This document shows, in pieces, positions 8,698-17,106 of a stretch of 64,000 bases of DNA (positions are counted from its first letter, which is position 1; each line of letters opens with the position of its first letter). Both the position numbers and the translations under genes were made by a program. Source of the DNA: Planctomycetota bacterium (lineage in GTDB: Bacteria; Planctomycetota; UBA1135; GCA-002686595); NCBI GenBank assembly GCA_016712565.1, contig JADJQU010000001.1:744001-808000 (forward strand), in the 5' to 3' direction. Below the pieces are notes generated by a model. The model saw only the letters and a program-made list of their open reading frames with translations. It was not told the DNA's origin and did no database searches.

Positions 8698-10896
8698 GTG
8701 GACTCGATCTCGCGCCTCGCCTGCTTCGCCTTCGTCGTTGGTCTTGCCCTGACAGGTCGCGCTTCGGCGCAGTTCCTGCGCAACACGACCGACGTGCCGA
8801 CGGCGGCCGTGGGGTTTTCGGAAAATGTGGACTTCGGCGACATCGACGGGGATGGCGACTGGGATGCGGTCTTCGCCGACGGCGGCGACTTCGGCAACCA
8901 GCAGAACCGCGTGTGGATCAACATGGGCGGGGCCCAGGGCGGCACCGTCGGCGTGTTCCAGGACCAGACCCCGGCGCGGTTCCCGGCGATCCTCACTTCA
9001 GCGCGCGACATCGAGTTCGCCGACATCGACCTCGACGGCGACCTGGACCTGCACACCAGCGTGCACACCTCGTTCCAGAACCAACCCAGTCGCTGGTGGG
9101 TCAACATGGGCGGCTTGCAGGGCGGGACGCCGGGTTTCTTCAGCGACGAAACCCAGGCGCGTTGGCTGTTCCTGGGCGTCAACAACGGCAGCACGTTCTC
9201 CTCGATGCCCGCCGCGCAGGTGCTGCCCGGCGGCGGCTTCATCGACTGGTGCGCCGACTCGGATTTCGGCGACATCGACAACGACGGCGATCCGGACCTG
9301 GTGCACTCCAGCTACGGCCCGGCCTTCCTTGGCAATGCGCCCTCGCGCTTCTTCCTGAACGACGGCTTCGGCAAGTTCGAGGAATTCAACCCGTCGACCT
9401 TTCAGCAACCCGGCTTCCCCGCGGTCAACGGCCAGCCGGGGATCTGGGCCATGGGCACCCAGCAGGCGAACACCACGAATGCCACTGGGGTCCACTGCGA
9501 CATTTCCTCGGATGCGCTGGACATCGATTTCGGGGACATCGACGGCGACCTCGACCTCGACCTGCTGCATGGGGCCCGCGGCGCCCTGCCCAGGATGTTC
9601 CTGAATCACTACGCGGAGAACGGCGGCGTGCTTTCCTTCTTCTTCGACGTCACCGGGCGGAGCTTCCCGGCGGGCTATTCGACGGGCAACGGCCACTACG
9701 AGCAGGAGTTCGGCGACCTGGACAACGACGGCGACCTGGACATCTACGGCCTGAATTGGCTCGCCGCCGGGGGATTCAACGACTGCACCCTGACCAATCT
9801 GGGCAACGGGTCCTACAACGGCCCGGCGCCAGTGCCAGCTTCTACTCCAGATGAGAACGAGTCGGACTGCTTCGACTACGACATGGACGGGGACCTGGAC
9901 GTGATCCTGGCCAACTTCGCAGGCAAGGAACGCCTGTACCGCAACGATTTGAATGGGGGAGTGTTCACGCTCGTCAACGTGGATTCCCTGCTGCCCAACG
10001 ACACGACGACTTCCCTCGACGCCGACTGCTGCGACGTGGACGAGGACGGGGACACCGACGTCTTCGTGTCCAACGATTCGAACCAGGCCGAGTGGTACCT
10101 GCAGAACCAGACTGCCGCCAACGACGTCTTCGCGCCCACGGTGTTGCGCCTGGAGCAGGCGCCGAACCGCGTGGCGGGCGCGGCGCCGACCGTGGTGCGC
10201 GCGCAGGTCTACGACAACGCGCCGTACTACATCAATGGGTACAACGCGACGTCGATCGAGTTCTCGGTCAGCGGCGGGCCGTTCTTTTCGTTCCCGATGC
10301 GCAGTTCGGCGGGCCAGATCTTCCGTGGCGAACTGCCCGGAAGCCTCGTGGGCACGATCACCTATCGAGTGCGCTCCCGCGACAAGTCGGGCAACGAGGG
10401 CCTTTCGGCGTCGCTGTCCTACAACGCCACGCCAGGGGCCTGCGGCGGCTCGCCGTTCCCGTACTGCACGGCGAAGGTCAACTCCCTGGGCTGCACGCCG
10501 AACATCGGATCCACGGGCACGCCCAGCGCGACGGCGGGCGCGGGGTTCCGGGTCTTCTCCAGCAACCTGCGCAACAACCAACCGGGGCTGCTGCTCTATG
10601 GGACGAGCGGGCGCGCCGCGGCGCCGTTCCAAGGGGGCCTCCTGTGCGTGGGCGCTCCGGTGTGGCGATCCAGTCCGCTCTCCTCCGGCGGCTCGGCGGG
10701 CGGCAACGACTGCACAGGCGTCTACCTGATCGACATGAACGCCTTTGCCCTGGGCTTCCTGGGCGGCGCGCCGCTTCCGGCCCTGCAGGTGGCCGGCACC
10801 CAGGTGAACTGCCAGTTCTGGGGCCGCGACAACGGCTTCCCCGCGCCCGGCAACACGAGCCTGTCGAACGCGCTGGAATACACGACTTGTCCTTGA
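8698..10896 (+). CDS. Secreted FG-GAP repeat protein with shared C-terminal Cys module
   Basis: Exported protein of 732 residues. A GTG start at 8698 follows a GAGGAG ribosome site; the signal peptide is about residues 1-25 (ending GRASAQ). About seven FG-GAP/VCBS-like repeats are visible between 40 and 460 (DFGDIDGDGDWDAVFADG, DIDLDGDLDLHTS, DIDNDGDPDLVHS, DLDNDGDLDIYG, DYDMDGDLDVILAN, DVDEDGDTDVFVSND), predicting a Ca-binding propeller. An Ig-like stretch lies near 480-580. Residues 588-732 are the C-terminal module shared with the proteins at 4648-5388 and 11049-12863 (PYCTAKVNSLGC, APFQGG, NDCTGV, CQFWGRD). The function is probably cell-surface, but unproven. Confidence 0.88.
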   Translation: MDSISRLACFAFVVGLALTGRASAQFLRNTTDVPTAAVGFSENVDFGDIDGDGDWDAVFADGGDFGNQQNRVWINMGGAQGGTVGVFQDQTPARFPAILTSARDIEFADIDLDGDLDLHTSVHTSFQNQPSRWWVNMGGLQGGTPGFFSDETQARWLFLGVNNGSTFSSMPAAQVLPGGGFIDWCADSDFGDIDNDGDPDLVHSSYGPAFLGNAPSRFFLNDGFGKFEEFNPSTFQQPGFPAVNGQPGIWAMGTQQANTTNATGVHCDISSDALDIDFGDIDGDLDLDLLHGARGALPRMFLNHYAENGGVLSFFFDVTGRSFPAGYSTGNGHYEQEFGDLDNDGDLDIYGLNWLAAGGFNDCTLTNLGNGSYNGPAPVPASTPDENESDCFDYDMDGDLDVILANFAGKERLYRNDLNGGVFTLVNVDSLLPNDTTTSLDADCCDVDEDGDTDVFVSNDSNQAEWYLQNQTAANDVFAPTVLRLEQAPNRVAGAAPTVVRAQVYDNAPYYINGYNATSIEFSVSGGPFFSFPMRSSAGQIFRGELPGSLVGTITYRVRSRDKSGNEGLSASLSYNATPGACGGSPFPYCTAKVNSLGCTPNIGSTGTPSATAGAGFRVFSSNLRNNQPGLLLYGTSGRAAAPFQGGLLCVGAPVWRSSPLSSGGSAGGNDCTGVYLIDMNAFALGFLGGAPLPALQVAGTQVNCQFWGRDNGFPAPGNTSLSNALEYTTCP

Positions 10897-10928
10897 CGTC
10901 CCGGGCCGCGGCCGAAGGAAGCCCATCC

Positions 10929-10948
10929 CCCGCGCAAGCAGGCGCGGG
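10929..10948 (+). terminator. GC hairpin inside a longer inverted repeat
   Basis: A 7-bp stem (CCCGCGC / GCGCGGG, loop AAGCAG) lies 33 bp after the stop of the 8698-10896 gene. It sits inside a wider 10-bp inverted repeat (TGACGTCCCG at 10894-10903, CGGGACGTCA at 10945-10954). There is no T tract, so termination is only a possibility. Confidence 0.3.
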
Positions 10949-11048
10949 ACGTCAGCGGCGAGGGTGCGCGCGCCGTAGACCTGCGGGCCTGGTGTGGTAA
11001 AAGGGGAGGATTCTGGTTCCGCCCGCGAGTTCCTCACCTCGACCCTCC

Positions 11049-12863
11049 ATGCGCTCACCTTGCTCGTCCGTGCTCCTGGCTGTTCTGCTCCTCGCCCCGT
11101 CCGCCGTCGCGGGCACGCGCTATGTGAACGTGGGCCTGACCACGGGGGCCAACAACGGGAACTCCTGGGCGGATGCCCACCGGGGCGTCGACGGCGTGGC
11201 CGTGGCGCTCTCCGCGGCCGCGGCAGGTGACCAGATCTGGGTCGCTTCGGGGACCTACAAGCCCACGGCGGCGGGCCTGCGCGGCGCCACGCACCTCCTG
11301 CGCAACAACATCGAGGTGCTCGGCGGCTTCGCGGGCTTCGAGACCAGCGCCCTGCAACGGGATCCCGGCGCCAACCCGACGATCCTCTCGGGGGACCTGG
11401 CCGGCAACGACGGCAGCGGGATCCTGACCGACAACTCCTTCCACGTGCTGAGCGGTGCGGGCACCAACGCCACGGCGGTCCTGGACGGATTCACGGTGCG
11501 CGCGGGCAATGCCAACGGCGCGGGGGCCAACGAGGACCGCGGCGGCGGCATCCTGTGCGTCGCGGGCGCCAGCCCGACGATCCGTCTGTGCTTCTTCGTG
11601 GCCAACCGCTGCTCCTTCGGAGGAGGTGCCGGGTACATCAACAGCTCCAGCCCGACCTTCACGGACTGCCACTTCGACGCGAACTTCGGCGGGTCCTTCG
11701 GCGGCGCCTTCGACATGGCGACCAACGTGGGCGCCACCTTCGAGCGCTGCCGCTTCACCAACAACTCGGCCTCGCGCGCCGGCGCGATCGAGATCTTCGG
11801 CGCGAGCACGGTCAAGGTCTACAACTCGCTGTTCGTCAACAACACGGCCACGGGCGGGAGCGGGGGCGGCGGCATGTTCATCGCCGGCTCCAGTCCCCAG
11901 ATCCGCAATTGCACCGTGGTGGGGAACTGGTCGCCCGCCAACGCGACGGCCGGGATCCTCTCCAGCGGCGCCACGCCCTCGATCGTGAACTGCGTGATCC
12001 ACGGCAACTTCGGTGCGGGCGGCGCCACGGGTGTCACGGCCCAGATCGCGCCCGCGGGCCTCGCGGTGAGCTACTCCCTGGTCGTGGGCTACGCGGGCAC
12101 GGGCAACGTCAATGTCGCGCCGGTGTTCGAGACCTGCGGAACCTCGCCCCAGCGCCTGGCGCCGAATTCTCCGGGCGTGGACGCGGGCAACAACGCGGCG
12201 CTGCCTCCGGCCTCCACCCTCGACCTGGTGGGGGCCGCGCGCTACACGGACGATCCGAATGCGCCCGACACCGGTCTGGGCTCGGCGCCGATCGTCGACA
12301 TCGGCGCGTTCGAGGCGAGCGCGGACTGCAACGGCAACGGCGTGGCCGACCCCTGCGACATCGCCGGCGGAGCGTCCAGCGACCTGAACGGCAACGGCAT
12401 CCCCGACGAGTGCGATTGCCAGGGCGGGAGCGTGCCGGTGAGCTATTGCACCGCGAAGACCAACTCCCAGGGCTGCCTGCCGGCCATTGCCGCCGCCGGT
12501 GTCGCGAGCGTCTCGAGCCCGCTCTCCTTCGTGATCAGCGCCGCCCCGGTGCTCAACAACAAAGCGGGCCTCTTGCTCTACGGCTTCCAGGCCGGAGCCG
12601 CGCCCTTCCAGGGCGGCGTGTTGTGCATCGGCGGCCCCATCCGGCGTTCTCCGGGCCTCCATTCCGGCGGCAATCCGCCGGGCGGCGGCCTGGACTGCAG
12701 CGGGGTGCTCTCCATGGACTTCAACGCCTTCCTGCAGTCGGGCGCGGTGCCCGCGCTGCTCGTGGTGGGCCAGCAGGTCAACGTCCAATACTGGAGCCGC
12801 GACCCGGGTGATGCCTTCGGCACGAACACGACGAACGCGCTGCAGTTCGGCATCTGCCAGTAG
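11049..12863 (+). CDS. Secreted beta-helix protein with DIGAFE anchor and shared C-terminal Cys module
   Basis: Exported protein of 604 residues with a signal peptide (CSSVLLAVLLLAPSAVAG). Residues 25-400 look like a right-handed parallel beta-helix of the pectate-lyase type, with repeated short strands, Asn ladders and many small residues (FVANRCSFGGGAGYINSSS). It carries a choice-of-anchor-Q signature (VDAGNN, then VDIGAFEA). A Ca-type motif pair CNGNGVADPCDI and DLNGNGIPDECD follows. Residues 464-604 are the module shared with two nearby proteins (SYCTAKTNSQGC, LLLYGF, APFQGG, DCSGV, DFNAF, QYWSRDPG). Polysaccharide binding or processing is possible, but catalytic residues are not identifiable. 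Confidence 0.87.
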   Translation: MRSPCSSVLLAVLLLAPSAVAGTRYVNVGLTTGANNGNSWADAHRGVDGVAVALSAAAAGDQIWVASGTYKPTAAGLRGATHLLRNNIEVLGGFAGFETSALQRDPGANPTILSGDLAGNDGSGILTDNSFHVLSGAGTNATAVLDGFTVRAGNANGAGANEDRGGGILCVAGASPTIRLCFFVANRCSFGGGAGYINSSSPTFTDCHFDANFGGSFGGAFDMATNVGATFERCRFTNNSASRAGAIEIFGASTVKVYNSLFVNNTATGGSGGGGMFIAGSSPQIRNCTVVGNWSPANATAGILSSGATPSIVNCVIHGNFGAGGATGVTAQIAPAGLAVSYSLVVGYAGTGNVNVAPVFETCGTSPQRLAPNSPGVDAGNNAALPPASTLDLVGAARYTDDPNAPDTGLGSAPIVDIGAFEASADCNGNGVADPCDIAGGASSDLNGNGIPDECDCQGGSVPVSYCTAKTNSQGCLPAIAAAGVASVSSPLSFVISAAPVLNNKAGLLLYGFQAGAAPFQGGVLCIGGPIRRSPGLHSGGNPPGGGLDCSGVLSMDFNAFLQSGAVPALLVVGQQVNVQYWSRDPGDAFGTNTTNALQFGICQ

Positions 12864-12920
12864 CCCGCGCGGCCGGATTGGCGTGGGACGACCCGGACCC
12901 GCCCGCTTACCCTGGGGACC

Positions 12921-15900
12921 ATGAAGGACGGCCTTCCGGACATCGAGGAACTGCTGGTGGAGGCGCTCGGGGCCCTGGAGGACGGCGGGTCCGTGGCCCT
13001 GGATGCGCTGCTCGCCCGCCACCCCGAGCAGGCGACGTCCCTGCGCGTGCGCATCGAGGAACTCGGTCGCCTGGGGCTCGTGGACACGGCGCAGGCCCGG
13101 GCCGGTGTGCGCGCCGAACGCATGGGGGACTTCCGCCTGATCGCCGAACTGGGCGGCGGCGGCATGGGGGTGGTCTACGAGGCCGAGCAGATCTCCCTCG
13201 GCCGCCGCGTGGCGCTCAAGCTGATCCGGCCCGAACTCCTGTGGTTCGGCGGCAGCCGCGCGCGGTTCCGGCGCGAAATCGAGGCCGTGGCGCGCCTCTC
13301 GCACCCCGGAATCGTGCCCATCTACACCGTGGGCGAGGAGGACGGCGTGCCCTTCTTCGCCATGGAGCTGGTGGAGGGGTGCACGCTGTCCCAGGTGATC
13401 GCCTCCCAGGCCGGCCGATCCCCCGCCCGACTCAGCGGCGCGGATTTCCTGCGCGCCGTGGACGAATGCTCGCGGGGGGAGCGGCTCGGCGCCGACACGT
13501 CGAGCGCGCTCGCCATCAGCCCCGAGGCCCCGTGGACCGAGGTCGCGATCCGCATCGTGCGGCAGGTGGCCGACGCCCTGGAGCACGCCCACGGCCGCGG
13601 CGTCGTGCACCGCGACGTCAAGCCCTCCAACATCGTCGTGACGCGCACCGGCCGGGCCATGCTGCTCGACTTCGGCCTGGCGTCCCGCGAGGGCGGCGAG
13701 AAGCTGACGCGCAGCGGCGCCGCGGGCGGTTCCGTGGCCTACATGTCGCCCGAGCAGGTGCGCGGCGAGAGTGTCGACGCGCGCACGGACGTCTACTCCC
13801 TCGGGGTCACCTTCGCGGAGCTCCTGACCCTGGAGCCGGTCTTCAGGGGTTCGGCCATCGATCAGCTGTGGCGCGCGATCCTGGCCGGCGAATACCAGCG
13901 GCCGCGCCAGCGCGTGCCGTCGATCCCCTGGGACGTGGAGACGGTCTGCACCACGGCCATGGAGCAGGACCGCGAGCGTCGCTACGCCACGGCCGGGGAA
14001 CTCGCGGGCGATCTCACCAACCTGCTTTCCCGCCGGCCGATCGAGGCGCGGCGGGCCGGGACCATGCTGCGCGCGCTGCGCTGGGCCCAGCGGCACCCGC
14101 GCATCAGCGCGACGCTGCTCGCGGCCAGCGTGCTCGGACTTGCAAGCGCGCTCGTCTACGCCCGCCAGCAGGCGGTGCTTGGAGGAGAGATCCGCGCCCA
14201 GCGCGACGTGGCGCGCGAGCGCGCCAAGGAACTGCGCGCGCTGGCCACCGGCTTTGTCTACGACGTGTACGAGCGCATCAAACCCCTGCCGGGCTCCACC
14301 GAGGCGCGCGAGCTGATCGTGACCCAGATGCAGCGGCTGTTCGACGCCCTGGCGCGCTCGGACGATGCCGACCCGTCGGTGGCGCGGGACCTGGCCTTCG
14401 CCGATCTGGCCCTGGGCACGATGCTGGAGAAGACGGCGGGCGGAACCCTGGGGCAGGAGCGCAGCTCCCTGGAACACCTCGAGCGCGCCTGGCGCTTCTT
14501 TGACGTCCACGGCCGGGCCCCGGCGGCCTCGCTCGAGGATCAGAGGCTCCTGGTGCAGTGCCAGAAGGTCTTCGGCAACTGCCTGACGAACAACGGAGAG
14601 CCGGAGCGCGGCCTTTCGATGCTCGAGGCGGGGGCGCGGGACGCCAGGGCCCTGGCGGAGGGACCGGCGGCCAACCTCGAAGCCCGGGTCGCCGTGGCGT
14701 GGCTCGACATCGAGCGGGGCTCGGCCATGGCGCGCCTGGGCCGCACGACGGAGGCTCGCGAGCTCTACGGCTCCACGGTGACGCGGCTGGAGGAACTGGA
14801 GCGCACGGCCCCAGGGAATCCGCTGGTGCTGCGGGCCCTGCCCCGGGCCCTGCTCTTGCATGGGGACAGCCTCGATCAGGCGGGGGATGCGCCGGGCGCG
14901 GCGCGAGTGTTCCAGCGCGGCATCGAGGCGGCTGATCGCCTGATCGCCGCGGAGCCCGCGCCGCCGCTCAACCACCGCGAGCGCGCCGACTGCCGTGTGG
15001 GCCTGGCGGGCATGCACGTGCGCCTGGGTCAGGCGGACGCGGCCCGCGAACTCGTCAGCCTCGCCATCGATGAGTACACGCAGCTGCGCAAGACAGACCC
15101 CTCGGAGCTGCAGTGGGCCCTGGACCTGGCGCGGGCCTACAACGGCCTGGCCGAGATCCACTCGGCCTTTGACGACGAGGAACAGTCCAAGGCGGCCGCG
15201 CTCGAGGGCCTCGCGGTCCTGGAGCAAGTCCGGGAGGGCACGGAAAACCGCGAATTCCGCAAGCGACGCATCGACGCCCTGGCCCGACTGGCCCTCTGCG
15301 AGGTGCACCTGGGGGAGATCGACAATGCCCGGGGCCACTTCAGCGCGGCGGAGAGCGTGCTGCAGGATCTCCTGGCGGAGGACAAGGCCGATCTGTTCCT
15401 TGCGGCCCTGGCGGCCCAGAGCCTGCGCGACTGGGCCGACATGGAGACCGAAGCTCTGAACTGGCCGCGGGCCCTGGAGCTGCATCGGGAATGCCTGGCC
15501 GCCTACGAGCGCTGGCTACGCCTGGCGCCCCAGCATCGGATCGCCGTGACCGAGGAGTCGTTCGCGCGCTCGCTCTATGCCAAGGCCCTGGGCCGCAGTG
15601 GCGACGGACCCGCCAGCCTGCGCGAGCACCTGACGGCCGCGCGCCATGCCCTGGCGGCCATGGGGCCGGAGTTCAAGGATCCGGTGATGCTGGAGCGCGG
15701 CGTGTTCACGCTGCTCGGCGCGGCCCAGGAGCTCGGCCTCGCCCAGGGGGCCGCGGTCGACCTCGATCCCGCGGCCCAGGGGGATGTGGACGGCTGGATT
15801 GCCGCGGCCGTCGAGTGGTGCGGGCGGATCCTGTCGGCGGAACCGGGCCGCGGTCTCACGCGCGAGTACCTGCTGGTGGCCCTGGAACTCGGCGCCCAAC

Positions 15901-16277
15901 GCACCGAATTGGCCGGCGGCGACGGTCTCCCGCAGCGCAGCGAGGCCCTGCGCCTGCGCGTCTCGTGGGCGCGGGAGCCGGACGGCGACCCCATGGATGC
16001 GGTGCTGCTGGCGAAGGAGCTGCTCTCGCCCTCCGCCGCTCCGGAGGAACTCGCCACGGCCCTGGAGCTGTGCCGCGTGGCCGTGGAGCGCGCCCCCGAG
16101 GAGGCCGTGCCGCGCTACTACCTGGCCAAGGCCCTGGACGCCAACGGTCGGTCGGGCGAGGCCCTCGCCGCCGCGCGCGAGGCCGAGGCGCGCTTGGGCC
16201 GGCCGCTGCCGGTGGAGCAGGAGAAACTCGCCCTGCGCATCGCGGAGTTGCTCGAGGACCTCGGCCGCCGGCAGTGA
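12921..16277 (+). CDS. Membrane Ser/Thr protein kinase with long TPR-like C-terminal region
   Basis: Hanks-type (PknB-like) kinase of 1118 residues. All core motifs are present: Gly loop GGGGMGVVYEAE at 78-89, ATP-binding Lys at 100 in RVALKLI, HRDVKPSN near 230, DFGLASRE near 250 and SPEQVRGE in the activation segment. An insertion of about 45 residues sits before the catalytic loop. One hydrophobic segment near 394-414 (SATLLAASVLGLASALVYA) should anchor the protein, leaving about 700 mostly helical TPR-like residues beyond it. Residues 1-70 form a small helical domain. A TACCCT hexamer ends 7 nt before the ATG. Substrates are unknown. Confidence 0.93.
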   Translation: MKDGLPDIEELLVEALGALEDGGSVALDALLARHPEQATSLRVRIEELGRLGLVDTAQARAGVRAERMGDFRLIAELGGGGMGVVYEAEQISLGRRVALKLIRPELLWFGGSRARFRREIEAVARLSHPGIVPIYTVGEEDGVPFFAMELVEGCTLSQVIASQAGRSPARLSGADFLRAVDECSRGERLGADTSSALAISPEAPWTEVAIRIVRQVADALEHAHGRGVVHRDVKPSNIVVTRTGRAMLLDFGLASREGGEKLTRSGAAGGSVAYMSPEQVRGESVDARTDVYSLGVTFAELLTLEPVFRGSAIDQLWRAILAGEYQRPRQRVPSIPWDVETVCTTAMEQDRERRYATAGELAGDLTNLLSRRPIEARRAGTMLRALRWAQRHPRISATLLAASVLGLASALVYARQQAVLGGEIRAQRDVARERAKELRALATGFVYDVYERIKPLPGSTEARELIVTQMQRLFDALARSDDADPSVARDLAFADLALGTMLEKTAGGTLGQERSSLEHLERAWRFFDVHGRAPAASLEDQRLLVQCQKVFGNCLTNNGEPERGLSMLEAGARDARALAEGPAANLEARVAVAWLDIERGSAMARLGRTTEARELYGSTVTRLEELERTAPGNPLVLRALPRALLLHGDSLDQAGDAPGAARVFQRGIEAADRLIAAEPAPPLNHRERADCRVGLAGMHVRLGQADAARELVSLAIDEYTQLRKTDPSELQWALDLARAYNGLAEIHSAFDDEEQSKAAALEGLAVLEQVREGTENREFRKRRIDALARLALCEVHLGEIDNARGHFSAAESVLQDLLAEDKADLFLAALAAQSLRDWADMETEALNWPRALELHRECLAAYERWLRLAPQHRIAVTEESFARSLYAKALGRSGDGPASLREHLTAARHALAAMGPEFKDPVMLERGVFTLLGAAQELGLAQGAAVDLDPAAQGDVDGWIAAAVEWCGRILSAEPGRGLTREYLLVALELGAQRTELAGGDGLPQRSEALRLRVSWAREPDGDPMDAVLLAKELLSPSAAPEELATALELCRVAVERAPEEAVPRYYLAKALDANGRSGEALAAAREAEARLGRPLPVEQEKLALRIAELLEDLGRRQ

Positions 16278-16299
16278 GGCGGGCAGGCCCCGACGCCGC

Positions 16300-17028
16300 T
16301 CAACGCGCCTTGGGGCCCGCGAGCCGCCGGCGGTGCTCGGCGCCCCACAGGTAGCCGCGCACGCGGAACACGCCCTTGATGTCCTCCCAGGCCGTGCTGA
16401 CGATCTTGACCCGGCTGTCGTCGTCGTCGATCCACTTCACGGGCTGGTCGAAGATCCGATAGCCCTGCTTTTCGGCCAGGGTGAGCAGCTCGGTGTCGAA
16501 GAACCAGGCCTCGTCCGCGATCTGCGGGACGATCTCCTGGACCACGCGCCGCGAGGCGGCCTTGAATCCGCACTGGGCGTCGGAGAAGTGCGTGAACAGC
16601 ACGCACTTCACGAACAGGTTGTAGCAGCGAGAGATGAACTCGCGCTTGGGGCCTCGGGTGACGCGGCTCTCGGGCAAGAGCCGCGAGCCCGTGCCCAGGT
16701 CGAAGCCCTGCTCGTGGATGGCGCGGCAGAGCTTCTCCAGGGCCTCCAATTCCGTCGACAGGTCCACGTCGGTGTAGGCGACGATTTCCGCGTCCGAACG
16801 GGTCCAGGCATGGCGCAGGGCCCGTCCGCGGCCGCGCTGCTCCAGCCGGAAGCACTTCACGTCGCCGAACTCCCGCGACAGGCGCTCGGCGATCTCGTAG
16901 GTCCCGTCGGTGGAGCCGTTGTCCGCCACCGTGACCTGCCAGCGGTAGGGAAACGTGCGACCCAGGAAGTCGCGCACGGTGCGCACGCTGTGCTCCAAGG
17001 CCTTGGCCTCGTTGAGCACCGGGATCAC
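16300..17028 (-). CDS. GT2 glycosyltransferase (dolichyl/polyprenyl-phosphate hexose synthase-like)
   Basis: Transfers a hexose from a nucleotide sugar, probably to a polyprenyl-phosphate carrier at the membrane. The 242 residues match the DPG/DPM-synthase GT2 fold: IPVLNEAKALEHSV, VADNGSTDGTYE, RGRGRALRHAW, YTDVDLSTELE (metal-binding DVD) and FSDAQCGFKA. The start is a problem: GTG at 17028 falls inside the first beta strand. In-frame codons upstream (PKVDLV) complete the family N-terminus as far as about 17095, but no ATG, GTG or TTG is seen there. A CTG start is possible. Convergent with the kinase, 22 bp apart. Confidence 0.88.
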   Translation of the reverse strand: MIPVLNEAKALEHSVRTVRDFLGRTFPYRWQVTVADNGSTDGTYEIAERLSREFGDVKCFRLEQRGRGRALRHAWTRSDAEIVAYTDVDLSTELEALEKLCRAIHEQGFDLGTGSRLLPESRVTRGPKREFISRCYNLFVKCVLFTHFSDAQCGFKAASRRVVQEIVPQIADEAWFFDTELLTLAEKQGYRIFDQPVKWIDDDDSRVKIVSTAWEDIKGVFRVRGYLWGAEHRRRLAGPKAR

Positions 17029-17106
17029 CAGATCGACCTTGGGCAGGGGCTGGACATGGAGGTACCGCGTTCCCGAACTCTGCCACGGATTCGGCGGCGC
17101 GGGAGC

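Noticed and set aside
12339..12416. Dockerin domain in the beta-helix protein (NGNGVADP and NGNGIPDE repeats)
   Set aside because: The two loops resemble Ca-binding motifs, but no helix pattern of a dockerin or cohesin partner is seen; better described as a thrombospondin-type-3-like pair.
11055..15485. Open frame of about 1470 codons on the minus strand opposite the beta-helix and kinase genes
   Set aside because: The kinase and secreted-protein motifs are on the plus strand; the minus translation has shadow composition and no domain.
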